In this document: one piece after another, positions 16,992 to 26,732 of the stretch
How positions within the stretch are numbered: position 1 is the stretch's first letter
Layout of the letters: the number at the start of each line of letters is the position of its first letter
Origin: Spartobacteria bacterium
GTDB taxonomy: Bacteria; Verrucomicrobiota; Kiritimatiellia; RZYC01
Reading direction: 5' to 3'
NCBI GenBank assembly: GCA_009930475.1
Contig: RZYC01000029.1
Location: forward strand, 1-43,254
Length of the DNA: 43,254 nt
Notes under the pieces: generated by a model
What the model saw: only the letters and a program-made list of their open reading frames with translations
What the model was told of the DNA's origin: nothing
Databases searched by the model: none
Made by a program: the position numbers and the translations under genes

Positions 16992-18011
16992 TTACCCGAA
17001 TGTTTGTTCATTTAAGCCAATGTAAGGGCGAATCGCCGTGATGAATGTTTCAAACTGTTTTGCATTCAGTTGTTGTGCCTGATCGCTCAGTGCCTGTTCA
17101 GGGCAGGGATGCGCTTCGACGATTAATCCGTCGGCACCGGCGGCAATGGCCGCTTTTGCCAGTGGTGTAACGAGGCCGACGCGTCCGGCTGCGTGACTGG
17201 GATCAACGATAACCGGCAGGCAGGTTTCTTGTTTGGCAATAGCGACAGCACCGACATCCAGCATGTTACGGGTCGATGTTTCAAATGTTCTAATGCCTCG
17301 TTCACAGAGGATTACATTGCGATTTCCTTTTTTGACAATATATTCGGCGGCCAGCAGCCATTCGGTCACTGTCGCGGCGAGTCCGCGTTTGAGCAAAATG
17401 GGCTTGCCTGTTTCTGCGACGGTTTCCAGCAGTGAATAGTTCAGTGCATTACGAGCACCGATCTGGAGCATGTCCGCATATTCAGCGACAACAGAAACGG
17501 TGGATTCTCGAACCACTTCAGTAACAATAGGCAGGCCTGTAACATCACGGGCATGCTTCATCATTTTCAAGGCCTCGACTCCGATTCCCTGAAAATCATA
17601 CGGTGAGGTACGCGGTTTGAATGCTCCGCCACGCAGCATGGTGGCTCCGCATTTTTTTACAAATTCAGCCGTTTCCAGAATTTGCTCCTGCGATTCCACA
17701 GCGCAGGGACCGGCAATGACGCAGAACGCATCGCCGCCGACGGGCACGCCGCCGACATCCACAACAAAATCTTCGGGATGGGTTTCACGGCTGATGAGTT
17801 TGTATTTCTGCTGGACGGGCATAACGCGATCAACGAAAGAATTGCTGATGAGGCTTTCCAGTGATGCGTGAGTCGTTTCGTCGCCAATGGCAGCGATGAC
17901 GGTGCGCACTTCTCCGCGCAGGGTATGGGGTTCATAGCCGAGTTCGCGAACTCGTGCTTCAACGTGAGCGACCTCTTGTTCTGTGGGTCGCGGTTTTAAA
18001 ATAATAATCAT
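16992..18011 (-). CDS. aroF: 3-deoxy-7-phosphoheptulonate (DAHP) synthase, AroF/type I-beta
   Basis: Condenses phosphoenolpyruvate with erythrose-4-phosphate, the first step to chorismate. The 339-residue protein has a small N-terminal ferredoxin-like regulatory domain (residues 1-75) then the barrel. Visible motifs are AGPCAVES, LRGGAFKPRTSPYDFQG, ILCERGIRTFET and IVDPSHAAGR, with metal and substrate ligands in place. The start MIIILKPRP at 18011 has AAAGG about 12 bases upstream; the frame extends 23 codons further without a ribosome site. Fused N-terminal domains of this kind usually mediate feedback by aromatic amino acids. Confidence 0.92.
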   Translation of the reverse strand: MIIILKPRPTEQEVAHVEARVRELGYEPHTLRGEVRTVIAAIGDETTHASLESLISNSFVDRVMPVQQKYKLISRETHPEDFVVDVGGVPVGGDAFCVIAGPCAVESQEQILETAEFVKKCGATMLRGGAFKPRTSPYDFQGIGVEALKMMKHARDVTGLPIVTEVVRESTVSVVAEYADMLQIGARNALNYSLLETVAETGKPILLKRGLAATVTEWLLAAEYIVKKGNRNVILCERGIRTFETSTRNMLDVGAVAIAKQETCLPVIVDPSHAAGRVGLVTPLAKAAIAAGADGLIVEAHPCPEQALSDQAQQLNAKQFETFITAIRPYIGLNEQTFG

Positions 18012-18215
18012 GATAAAAAGCCTTTCTTTGGATCCCACTTCTTGCCTGTTACTGCATGAAAGAGCAAGTCTCGCTTTCAAAAAAAGTTTTCATACTGCGC
18101 AATGATGCGTTATTCCGTGTTTTCCATTTATTAACTCGTACACGACGCTACTATGTGTTTTTTTAGATTTGACGCATTTGTTCTGAAACAATGAACACCA
18201 AAGGAATACAGCAGA

Positions 18216-19565
18216 ATGAGCAGTGACAGCATCAAGGTTATCGGCGGTGGACTGGCGGGGTGTGAAGCGGCCTGGCAGGCGGCAGAACAGGGGCTCACGG
18301 TAGAATTATTCGAGATGCGCCCTGTGACGGGAACCGCGGCGCATAAAACAGATTATTTGGCAGAACTGGTCTGTTCCAATTCGCTGGGGTCTGCTCTGCC
18401 GGATCGAGCGACGGGACTGCTGCAAAACGAATTACGGGGACTGGGCTCCATGCTCATGGAATGTGCGGAAACAGCCCGCGTACCAGCAGGGGGAGCACTG
18501 GCCGTGGATCGCGAACGTTTTGCTATGCTGGTAACAGAGCACATGGAGGAACATCCCCGGATTACTTTAAAAAGGGAAGAGGTTGTTACCTTTCCTGAAG
18601 GCCCGGTCATTGTGGCCACGGGGCCGTTGACATCGGATGCCTTTTCGCGCAGTCTGGTGATCTTCACCGGGGAAGATCGCCTGTTTTTTTATGATGCACT
18701 GGCTCCGCTGATTGCGGCCGAATCGATTAATATGGACGTGGCCTTCAAGGCCTCCCGTTATGATCGAGGCGATTCAAAGGGTGGTGATTATATAAATTGC
18801 CCGTTCAACCGCGACGAATATTTTGCCTTTGTTGAGGCGTTAAAAACGGCGCAGCGCATTACGCTGAAGGATTTTGAGAAAGACTTGGATACCGGTGTCA
18901 CAGCAGGGAAAGGCTATTTTGAATCCTGCCTGCCAGTAGAAGTGATTGCCGGCCGAGGTGATCGGTCGTTATCCTTCGGCCCCATGCGTCCTGTTGGATT
19001 AATCGATCCGCGCACGGATCGACGGGCCTATGCCGTTTTACAGCTGCGTCAGGACAATCTGGCCGCCTCGCTCTACAATATGGTGGGTTTTCAGACAAAC
19101 TTAACCTACGGCGAGCAACAGCGTGTATTTAGGATGGTTCCCGGATTGGAGCAGGCGGAATTTGAGCGATTTGGTCAGATGCATCGGAATACTTTTGTGA
19201 TGGCTCCCAAGCTGTTGGACGCCACGTTGCAGACGCGACTGCGTCCGGACGTCTTTATGGCGGGACAGGTGACCGGGGTCGAAGGATATGCGGGAAGCAT
19301 TGGAGCAGGACTGATCGCCGGAAGCAATATCGCCCGCTACATTAAAGGGCAGCAACTGCTGCAGCTGCCGTTGACCTCCATGCTGGGAGCTCTGCTGCAT
19401 TATATCAGTCATGCTGAGCCGTCGCATTTTCAGCCCATGAAAGCCAATTTCGGTATACTGCCTGCGTTGGCCTCCACACAGCGTCTCAAAAAACGCGAAC
19501 GGGCACTGGGTTACGTGAGTCGTGGCATGCGTGAACTGGAAACGTACGTGAAGAGCATGCTATAG
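18216..19565 (+). CDS. trmFO: TrmFO, folate-dependent tRNA m5U54 methyltransferase
   Basis: Methylates uridine 54 in the tRNA T-loop using methylenetetrahydrofolate and FAD. The FAD-binding motif VIGGGLAGCEAAWQAAEQG sits at residues 8-26, followed by FEMRP, the family segment LVCSNS with its cysteine, and YINCPFNRDEY. GVEGYAGSIGAGLIAG near residue 355 is the second FAD contact. The length of 449 matches the family. AAAGGA lies about ten bases before the ATG. The defence operon starts 58 bases downstream on the same strand with no terminator between, so read-through is possible. Confidence 0.95.
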   Translation: MSSDSIKVIGGGLAGCEAAWQAAEQGLTVELFEMRPVTGTAAHKTDYLAELVCSNSLGSALPDRATGLLQNELRGLGSMLMECAETARVPAGGALAVDRERFAMLVTEHMEEHPRITLKREEVVTFPEGPVIVATGPLTSDAFSRSLVIFTGEDRLFFYDALAPLIAAESINMDVAFKASRYDRGDSKGGDYINCPFNRDEYFAFVEALKTAQRITLKDFEKDLDTGVTAGKGYFESCLPVEVIAGRGDRSLSFGPMRPVGLIDPRTDRRAYAVLQLRQDNLAASLYNMVGFQTNLTYGEQQRVFRMVPGLEQAEFERFGQMHRNTFVMAPKLLDATLQTRLRPDVFMAGQVTGVEGYAGSIGAGLIAGSNIARYIKGQQLLQLPLTSMLGALLHYISHAEPSHFQPMKANFGILPALASTQRLKKRERALGYVSRGMRELETYVKSML

Positions 19566-19623
19566 TTCAGTTGGACATGATGTGCAGAACAGCATCGTCT
19601 GGTTGCAAAGGTGAGTTAGACAT

Positions 19624-21186
19624 ATGGAACATTCAGAAAAACAGTATACAGCAGATATGCTCTTTTCTGATGACGCGTCGGTCGCGTTCGCGCATGGCTG
19701 CGGAGTGCATCTGCTGTCCGGGCGAAACGCGAATGCGGGGCGTTTGATGACATCGGAGCGGGGATTGTATTATGTTCAGATTCTGTATCGCATGCTGATG
19801 TTACGTCGTGAACATGAATTGGATCCATTGTATGACAGAGTTTATGAAGGAGTGGTAGAAGCGCAGGAGTCGGTTTCGGGGACGGAATACAGTTCGGATC
19901 TGTTTAATCAGGATTTGCGGCAGCTGCTGGAATGGGAGCTGATTGAAGAACACATCGAACGGGAAAGATTACGCGGCTATAAGGATACGCGCAAAAAGAA
20001 GTTCCGGTATTTGCTTAAGGAGGAGGCCATTGCTTTTGTGCAATGGCTGGAAGACCGGCTTCATGCAACGCTGCATCCGGATGATTTGGATACGCGCAAC
20101 GTGTTGGAAGATTTAGTGGCGACGTTACGTGAAATGCGCCGCATCCTGAATCGTTCGCGTTCGCCGCATGATGTGACGGCAGAAGACGCAAGGGCGGTGC
20201 TTTATCGCGTTTCGCGGTTGAATCGGCTCGCGTATGAATCATCACAGACGTTAAGCCTGCTGAATGCTCGGTTGCTGGGATTTGTGACAGCGCGGTACAA
20301 TGCCGACGATGCCCGTGCAGTGATACAGGAACTGGGACATTATCTGGAGCGGTTTTTAGGTCGTGTTGCTGTTTTGCGAAAAGAAATTCTGCCGGAATTT
20401 GAAAAACTGAGGGCAACGCGGCTGCATAAAAAATGGGGTCGCTGCCTGGAACTGATGGAACAGGAACGCAGGGAATCGGCGCACCTTCTACGGAGGGAAA
20501 ACGTGACGCATCCCTTGCGCGAGCTGGAACAGCTGCAGGCATTTCATGAAGCAGGCGGCAAGCTGGATATGCTGTGTCAGCGAGTTCATACATCGGCGCT
20601 GGGGGTCTGGCGAAAACTATATACGCATCTTCGGGAACTGGAACGAAGGAATCATCGCATTGAAGATATCAGACTGCGTCTAGAGGAAATGACGGAGGCG
20701 GATCCCGATGTATCGTCGGTCTTTATTCACCAATTGCTGGCTCCGGCGCAGATGATGGGTGATCCGCATTATTGGGATACGGAACAAAATGAAAAAGCAA
20801 CACCGCCGCAGCCGCGCCGAGAGATGGATCGTCATCGCAGCGCGCCGGTGGCCTTCCTGAAGAGTAAACAGAAAGGGACTGCGGATAAGGGGCCGGTTCG
20901 TTCGCTCGAAGAGCGGAAGATGGAAGATTTGCGTGACTGGTTTGAAACGCAGCTGTTGCGCCGCAGAGAGACCTGCCGGGTTTCCGATGGAGCCTTTCAG
21001 TCATTCGATGATTTTACAAAAATTATAGAACTGGCCCGAGCCGGTTTGTTGGGAGAAGGCCGGAAGCTCGCTCGTGCCGGGTGGACGCTGGATTCGCTGG
21101 ACGACCCCGTCGAAGTTCGTGTGGATCGGCAGGTGCTCACTTTTTATGAAATGATGTTAAAGAAAAGCGGTGACGGGAATGGATGA
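19624..21186 (+). CDS. jetA: Wadjet JetA-like kleisin (MukF/MksF-like)
   Basis: First gene of the four-gene SMC defence operon, 520 residues. JetA is the kleisin that bridges the heads of the SMC-like ATPase. A winged-helix region at about residues 40-150 (FNQDLRQLLEWELIEEHIER) is followed by long helical segments (about 170-330), as in MukF/MksF. Residues about 380-420 are polar and low complexity. A C-terminal folded part precedes the stop (LDSLDDPVEVRVDRQVL). Assignment rests mainly on position and architecture, because the sequence is divergent and I cannot place it in Wadjet type I, II or III. AAAGGTGAG lies about ten bases before the ATG. The stop overlaps the jetB start by eight bases. 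Confidence 0.75.
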   Translation: MEHSEKQYTADMLFSDDASVAFAHGCGVHLLSGRNANAGRLMTSERGLYYVQILYRMLMLRREHELDPLYDRVYEGVVEAQESVSGTEYSSDLFNQDLRQLLEWELIEEHIERERLRGYKDTRKKKFRYLLKEEAIAFVQWLEDRLHATLHPDDLDTRNVLEDLVATLREMRRILNRSRSPHDVTAEDARAVLYRVSRLNRLAYESSQTLSLLNARLLGFVTARYNADDARAVIQELGHYLERFLGRVAVLRKEILPEFEKLRATRLHKKWGRCLELMEQERRESAHLLRRENVTHPLRELEQLQAFHEAGGKLDMLCQRVHTSALGVWRKLYTHLRELERRNHRIEDIRLRLEEMTEADPDVSSVFIHQLLAPAQMMGDPHYWDTEQNEKATPPQPRREMDRHRSAPVAFLKSKQKGTADKGPVRSLEERKMEDLRDWFETQLLRRRETCRVSDGAFQSFDDFTKIIELARAGLLGEGRKLARAGWTLDSLDDPVEVRVDRQVLTFYEMMLKKSGDGNG

Positions 21187-21874
21187 GAGTACACATGTGG
21201 ATAAATCGCTGGAAACCCTGCTGGCGCAGCGTCAGAAACGCGTTCAGTCGGTGCTGAATATTTTGCTGGAATCGTCGTATTTCTATCGCACGGACAGTGA
21301 GGATGATTTTTTGTTTCTCAAGCGCTACCGTCGGGAATTCGAACGTTTTTTTGAGCGGTATTTCGGCTGGCAGCTGAAATGCGATGCCAAATGCGCGCGA
21401 CTGTACAAGGAACACTGGTATAATGATGCGGTGACGCAGGGGTCGCGATCAATGTTTAATTTTACTCGCCGAGATGAATGCATTGCCTTCATGCTGCTGC
21501 TGGAATTTTATGAAAATCGTTTGGAGGAAGAATCGATTCCGGTCGAAGATCCCGTAAACCTGCATTTTCGGTATGGTGACCTGCTGCATTATGTACGCCG
21601 CCGTTTCGTTGATCTTTATCCCGAAAATGAGGCGACGTATACAGAGGAATATGTCCGCGCCAACATTTTGCGTCCCGTGATGCCGCAACTGGAGAAGTAC
21701 CGATTTATAAAAAAGCTGCCGCTTCCTCAGGATGACACCGTGTCCATGGAGGATACCATTTATGAAGCCCTGCCGGCCTTGTCGCATTACAGTGTTACGC
21801 GGTTGAGCCGTTCGATTTTGGATCAGAAAGAGGAAAGCGAGGGGGCGGAAATGATTGAGGAGGATGACGCATGA
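21179..21874 (+). CDS. jetB: Wadjet JetB-like subunit (MukE/MksE-like)
   Basis: A 231-residue, mostly helical and acidic protein with tandem winged-helix character, as in MukE/MksE/JetB. Features include YRTDSEDDFLFLKRYRREF, a central GSRSMFNFTRRDECIAFMLL helix, and EKYRFIKKLP near residue 180. An acidic tail (ESEGAEMIEEDDA) follows. It would bind the kleisin and regulate the ATPase. ATG 21179 overlaps the jetA stop; an in-frame GTG at 21170 is possible. The stop overlaps the jetC start in ATGA. Identification depends on operon position plus size and fold. Confidence 0.75.
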   Translation: MDESTHVDKSLETLLAQRQKRVQSVLNILLESSYFYRTDSEDDFLFLKRYRREFERFFERYFGWQLKCDAKCARLYKEHWYNDAVTQGSRSMFNFTRRDECIAFMLLLEFYENRLEEESIPVEDPVNLHFRYGDLLHYVRRRFVDLYPENEATYTEEYVRANILRPVMPQLEKYRFIKKLPLPQDDTVSMEDTIYEALPALSHYSVTRLSRSILDQKEESEGAEMIEEDDA

Positions 21875-24800
21875 ATCCGTCTCTTTATTCTATTCGTCGC
21901 ATTCGACTGATCAATTTTCATAATTTTACCAATGAAACCATTGATCTGGAACATGGCGGCCATCTGTTTTTGCTGGGCGACAACGGTTGCGGAAAAACCA
22001 CCGTACTGGACGCAGTGCATTATGTGCTGACGGCCGGACGTTCGCTGGAGTTCAACTCTGCGGCGCGTGTGGCAGGCAGTCGACAGGAAGGGCGGCGAAT
22101 CCAGGGCGTGGTCATGCGCTATAATGTTGAAACAGGAGCCCTGCATCCGTCGGGTGGCGTAACCTATGCCGCACTGGAAATCCGTGGTCGCCACGGACGT
22201 CCCACCACGTTTGCCATCGGAATTTCTACGCACAGCATGGATGAAAGTGTCCAGCGCTGGGGTATTATCCGCGAATGTGCTTTGGAAGACATTCCATTTT
22301 TGGTGCAAGAAAACGGCCAGACCCGCCCTCGGAATCATCACGAGATGCGCAAAGAAATGGGCGAAGGTGCAGGTTTTTACCGTCAAATGAGCCGCTATGA
22401 AAAGGAAGTGGCTCGACGGCTGTTCGGGGGGGAACAGCTATTCGATGAAGTGTGCCGTTTTCTGTCTACGGGCAAAGCCTATCGGGAAATTGTCTCGCGA
22501 ACATCAGATTATCATCAACTTTTCCGGCAGCTGCTTCAGGAACCGGAGATGGATGTGTTTGAAAAGGTCATTGAGCATCTGAAAACACTGGAAAACAGCC
22601 GCGATGATCTGGACGGGTTGCGTCGTAAGCATCACTATGTTCAGAAACTGTATCGCCTGCGTCAGGATGTGGATCGTATTCGGCTGGATATTCACGTGCT
22701 GGACTGGTTGGAAAATCACCTGACACTGAATGAAAAATGGACTGAAACCCATCACTGTCGTACGCGTTTAGCCGAGCGCGGTCAGGAGCTGCGCACGTTG
22801 CAGATGCAGTGCGAGAGCCTGGAGCACGAAATCGAAGAGTTGCGGGGTCTGGAGGAAACACTGCGCCGCAAAGATGACAAAGGCCTTGTTCAGGAAGTCA
22901 AAACCACCAAGGAAGATGCCGATCGTCTGAAATTGAAATTCAAACGGACTCAGGAGGAGTTTGCCGATTGCGGAGCGGAGTATAAACAGTGTGAGAAAAG
23001 CCTTGTAGAAGCCAGAGCATCACTTCAGAAACGTATTGCTGACATGTACCGCAGCCTTCAGGGGCTTAGTGCAAAACTGCCCTTTGCCATCACGGGGATC
23101 ATCACCGGAATGGACGAAATATGCCGTTCAGAAGAACCGGAAAACGAGCTGGATGACGTGCCTGTTGCGGGGTGCGTGCAGTTACTGGAACAGGAACTGC
23201 GCAGTCTGACGGAGCAGCGTACTGTTCTTGCAAAAGACTGCAAAGCGCATCGCCAGACCGCCGAAACACTGGAAAAAGACATTGAGGCACTGAAGCATCA
23301 GAAAGAGGCCGTTCCAGGGTCAGCCGGCTTTGCTGAGGCACGCATCATCCTGCGTGACGCGATGATTCATGCCATTCCGCTGTACGAAGGGCTGATTCCG
23401 CGTGGCGATGTGTCTCAAAAGGAACTGAGTTCGATCGAACAGGTGATGGGATCGGATGTGCTGGGCTTATGGGTTGTTTCGCCAGATGCGGAGGCGCAGA
23501 CCCGGGAACTGCTTTACGAGCGGTGTCCGCAGCAGCGTTTTGCGGTCGTGGGTCACCACGAAACTGTTGAGCTGGCTTCATGGATTCGCCGCTATTTTGA
23601 TATTGAACATTCCGATCCCGGTGCGCTCTTGGCGCTTCATCGTGAAATGACGTCCGACAAGGCACCCAGAGTTGAAAAAATCGGCGATTGGCGTTCCCTG
23701 TTCTTTCGCGCTCACCAACAGTCTGTGAAGGAGGAGCCGCCCCGACTCCTGGGTGCCGAGGCCCGCCGCAGTGAACAGCTGAGGCGCATCAAGGAAAAAG
23801 AGCATCTGCTGCACGATATATTGAAACAGATCAAAAAGGTCGAACAGGGTCTTAAGCAGATCGACGACGACGATGCGCGACTGATTCGGCTGCGTCACCT
23901 GATTGTGGACGAATGGAGTCAGGCCGCACGAGATGCCCGTCGCACCAGAGATGCTATTTCATTATTGGCTCAGGTCGCCGCCCGTCAGGACGGACTGCGC
24001 GAACACTGCGTCTGGGCAGAAGACGAATACAATCTGAAAGCCACCCGTCTGCGCGAGCTGGAACTGCGCATCCGCCATGCCGGACTGGAAAACCTCGAAG
24101 AACAGATTTCCCGCCATAAACGCGCTCGCCAGCGCAGGGAGAAAGAACGGGATGAAGCGTCGCAGCACATGGGCGCCGTGAATAATGAGGTGGAGCAAAC
24201 CCGACTGCGTGTTCGCCAGTTGGAAGATGAGAGTCAGCGCTATATGCAGGCACGCGATGCCTGTGCCGATCTCGTGGCCGATACCATCGGACGCGCCGCC
24301 GAAGACGTCGAAACCTTTGTGATGACCGAGCACGACATGAAGGTGCCGGCAACCCTCCGTGCTGCGCAGGAGCTGCGCACCCAGCGAAAAATCGATGTCG
24401 GACGTCTAGCGGAACAGATTATGTCCGTCCTTCGCGAAAGCAGCGAAAGCCCGTCGTTTGCCTTTGTCTATGATGAACCGAACAATACACTGACCGACCG
24501 GCGCGGCCGTCTTATAGAGGCCACTCTCGCCGCTGTGAAGCAGGACTTAAATGAACAGGAAGGATTGATTAACGAGCAGACCACCGAGCTGTTTCGCCGT
24601 ATCGTCATGCACGAACTGGTCTCCGCCCTTCAGCGCCGGGTCAGTCATCTGGAGCACATGATTCGGGAGATCAACCGGTTACTGGAAAAACGCACGTTCG
24701 GAACCAGTCGTTATCAGTTCGCCGCAAAAATCGTCGACAAATTCAAGCGTCTCATAACTGTTGTAAAAAATTATAGCCAGTTCGATCCCGAGCGACATGC

Positions 24801-25368
24801 CGATGAATTGCGCCGCTTTATCGAAGATCATCGCGATGAAATGGTTGCAACTGAGGTTGGTGAAATACCTGAACTGCTGGATTATCGCAACTGGTTTCGT
24901 TATGAACTGCGTATCCTGCCCGCCACCGAGCTCAGTAAAGAGGGGATTACCATGGACAGCCGTACCAAAGCTGTCGGATCTGGAGGCGAACAGGCCGTGC
25001 CCAATTACCTGCTTATCCTGACCATTGCGCATTTTCTGTACAACAGCGAAGGATTGCGCCTTCCCGTTCTTCTTTTCGACGAAGCCTTTTACGGTATTGA
25101 CAGTCAGCGCCGCGACCAGCTGCTTGCCTTTGCTTCAGAACTCGGTCTGCAGCTGTTCATCGCGTCGCCCGATCAGGACGGAGTAAAAAAGGACATTCCC
25201 TATTCGCTGTCCCTGCTCGTTGTCAAAGATGCCGAATATGATGTGCATTTGTATCCCTTTGTCTGGGAAAATCCTAAAGAAGGCATTCAGCAGGACATGT
25301 TCAATGACGCCACCAAGCACCCTCCTGTCATTGCCTTTGGTGATGAGCTGGGCGCGGGCGATGAATAA
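21871..25368 (+). CDS. jetC: Wadjet JetC, SMC-like (MukB/MksB) ATPase
   Basis: The 1165-residue motor of the complex. Walker A is GDNGCGKTT (residues 36-44), the ABC signature SGGEQ is at 1037-1041, and Walker B is LLFDEAF with D1070 and E1071. Two long coiled-coil arms (about 230-480 and 620-960) flank a central hinge-like domain at about 490-610. This is the SMC layout, and the GSGGEQAVPNYLLILTIAHF context matches MukB/JetC. JetC dimers extrude DNA loops so the JetD nuclease can cut small circular DNA such as plasmids; that role is from characterised Wadjet systems. The stop overlaps the jetD start by eight bases. Confidence 0.9.
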   Translation: MNPSLYSIRRIRLINFHNFTNETIDLEHGGHLFLLGDNGCGKTTVLDAVHYVLTAGRSLEFNSAARVAGSRQEGRRIQGVVMRYNVETGALHPSGGVTYAALEIRGRHGRPTTFAIGISTHSMDESVQRWGIIRECALEDIPFLVQENGQTRPRNHHEMRKEMGEGAGFYRQMSRYEKEVARRLFGGEQLFDEVCRFLSTGKAYREIVSRTSDYHQLFRQLLQEPEMDVFEKVIEHLKTLENSRDDLDGLRRKHHYVQKLYRLRQDVDRIRLDIHVLDWLENHLTLNEKWTETHHCRTRLAERGQELRTLQMQCESLEHEIEELRGLEETLRRKDDKGLVQEVKTTKEDADRLKLKFKRTQEEFADCGAEYKQCEKSLVEARASLQKRIADMYRSLQGLSAKLPFAITGIITGMDEICRSEEPENELDDVPVAGCVQLLEQELRSLTEQRTVLAKDCKAHRQTAETLEKDIEALKHQKEAVPGSAGFAEARIILRDAMIHAIPLYEGLIPRGDVSQKELSSIEQVMGSDVLGLWVVSPDAEAQTRELLYERCPQQRFAVVGHHETVELASWIRRYFDIEHSDPGALLALHREMTSDKAPRVEKIGDWRSLFFRAHQQSVKEEPPRLLGAEARRSEQLRRIKEKEHLLHDILKQIKKVEQGLKQIDDDDARLIRLRHLIVDEWSQAARDARRTRDAISLLAQVAARQDGLREHCVWAEDEYNLKATRLRELELRIRHAGLENLEEQISRHKRARQRREKERDEASQHMGAVNNEVEQTRLRVRQLEDESQRYMQARDACADLVADTIGRAAEDVETFVMTEHDMKVPATLRAAQELRTQRKIDVGRLAEQIMSVLRESSESPSFAFVYDEPNNTLTDRRGRLIEATLAAVKQDLNEQEGLINEQTTELFRRIVMHELVSALQRRVSHLEHMIREINRLLEKRTFGTSRYQFAAKIVDKFKRLITVVKNYSQFDPERHADELRRFIEDHRDEMVATEVGEIPELLDYRNWFRYELRILPATELSKEGITMDSRTKAVGSGGEQAVPNYLLILTIAHFLYNSEGLRLPVLLFDEAFYGIDSQRRDQLLAFASELGLQLFIASPDQDGVKKDIPYSLSLLVVKDAEYDVHLYPFVWENPKEGIQQDMFNDATKHPPVIAFGDELGAGDE

Positions 25369-26596
25369 CCCGCAGGATGTTTGGACAAACGCGTTGCGAC
25401 AGTGTCCGGAACTGCACGACGTTCTCTTGCTGTTATACCGGCGGAGCCGTGCGAAAGGGATGCTGCCTGCCAGTGCGACTCTGACATCGTGGCCATTGCG
25501 CCAAACGGTGGTTTCCGCACTCGAACAGCTTGGCTGCACGTGCCGGAAAACCCGGGATAACCGCCTGCGTATCAAAACGGGCGACGTCATTCGAACCCCC
25601 GATGTATTTCAGGCGCTTGCCAGGGCATTGAACATCCACCCCGTAAACAGTTCAACATCGCCAGAGCAGCCGTCGTACGAGAAAACATTGCAGACCATTG
25701 CATTGACCCATCCCGAACTCAGCGACATCATAAGGGCAGCTCGTGCCGTGCTATCCATCCGGCAGCGTTGGGACAAACAGCTCATCAATCGGTGCCAGCT
25801 GGATGGAGTGCTCCGATTGATCCATCATGTGCAGCAGGATCATGCCGGGGTCACCTTGTCGAGCCTCGGAGCTCAGTTTTTAAACGACAGCAAAGCACTT
25901 CGCGCCGGTATGCTGCGCCAGATGCTGGACGACCTGCTAAGGGCTGTCAGCGAACCGGCGGATGTCGGTGAAGACATCGAACCCCGTTTTGGTATTATCG
26001 ATAATCCCGTTACACAGTGCGCTTCTGTGTATGGAACTCTTCGGTATATCAGTGCGTCACAGGCTTTTGACTGGATCGATACGCTTTATCGTAATCATCA
26101 GGTTGCCCACCTGGGCTGGGATATCATTACGACCATTGACCGGATGGAAACAATTCAGCCCGTTGCCGAGAAAATGGTTATCACCAGTGAAAATGCCGCT
26201 CCATTCTATGAATTGATCCAGAGTCATATCCCCCATCCCGTTCTGTACACCGCCGGGTTTCCCAATGCCGCCGTGCTGCGTCTCCTGTCATTGTTGGCCG
26301 ATGCCGGATTCCATTGTCGACATTGGGGTGACAGCGATTTCGCTGGCTATCTCATCGCCGACTGCGTTGCTCGCCGTATTCCGACGACCCTCTGGCAATG
26401 TGGCATCGACGATCTTTCCGTCTGTCCATCCCATCATTTTCGTCCTTTGGCACCCGCAGAACACCTCCGCGCCCAGACCTTTCTCGCCAGTCGTCCGGAC
26501 TTCCGGTATGCCGCCGAGATTCGATTTGCTCTCGAAAAGGGATGGCTCGAACAGGAGAAAAAGCCATTGGTTTTAGAAAAGGAAGCCAAGCTGTAG
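25361..26596 (+). CDS. jetD: Wadjet JetD-like TOPRIM nuclease
   Basis: A 411-residue protein with an N-terminal DNA-binding-like half and a C-terminal TOPRIM domain. The TOPRIM acidic residues are visible: E277 in VITSENAAPF, and D324 and D326 in HWGDSDFAGYLIA. A C-terminal LEQE motif (396-399) also matches JetD enzymes. JetD cleaves DNA after loop extrusion stalls on small circles. ATG 25361 lies in ATGAATAA overlapping the jetC stop, which fixes the start; the open frame upstream reads through jetC and is not coding. The gene ends the operon and faces the convergent hydrolase gene across a strong hairpin. Confidence 0.85.
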   Translation: MNNPQDVWTNALRQCPELHDVLLLLYRRSRAKGMLPASATLTSWPLRQTVVSALEQLGCTCRKTRDNRLRIKTGDVIRTPDVFQALARALNIHPVNSSTSPEQPSYEKTLQTIALTHPELSDIIRAARAVLSIRQRWDKQLINRCQLDGVLRLIHHVQQDHAGVTLSSLGAQFLNDSKALRAGMLRQMLDDLLRAVSEPADVGEDIEPRFGIIDNPVTQCASVYGTLRYISASQAFDWIDTLYRNHQVAHLGWDIITTIDRMETIQPVAEKMVITSENAAPFYELIQSHIPHPVLYTAGFPNAAVLRLLSLLADAGFHCRHWGDSDFAGYLIADCVARRIPTTLWQCGIDDLSVCPSHHFRPLAPAEHLRAQTFLASRPDFRYAAEIRFALEKGWLEQEKKPLVLEKEAKL

Positions 26597-26634
26597 GTGT
26601 TAAGATTATGGGTTGGAAACCAACAGGATATATA

Positions 26635-26669
26635 CGAAATGGCTGCAACCTTGCGGTTGCAGCATTTCG
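26635..26669. terminator. 15-base-pair hairpin between convergent operons
   Basis: CGAAAT-GCTGCAACC (one bulged G at 26641) pairs with GGTTGCAGC-ATTTCG around a TTGC loop. It lies between the ends of jetD and the convergent hydrolase gene and probably serves both as an mRNA 3' end, although neither side has a long T run. Confidence 0.6.
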
Positions 26670-26732
26670 TCGACAATGTGATGCAGTTCAGCCTGCCGTT
26701 TCTGGCCGGATGCCTTTTCCAGGGTGAATGAC

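Noticed and set aside
20015-20593. 192-codon open frame on the minus strand
   Set aside because: It is antisense to jetA; its composition (Pro/Ala/Arg-rich) is that of a shadow frame.
25220-25360. Upstream extension of jetD
   Set aside because: The 47 extra codons run through the jetC end in another frame; the ATG at 25361 overlapping the jetC stop fits the operon's other junctions.
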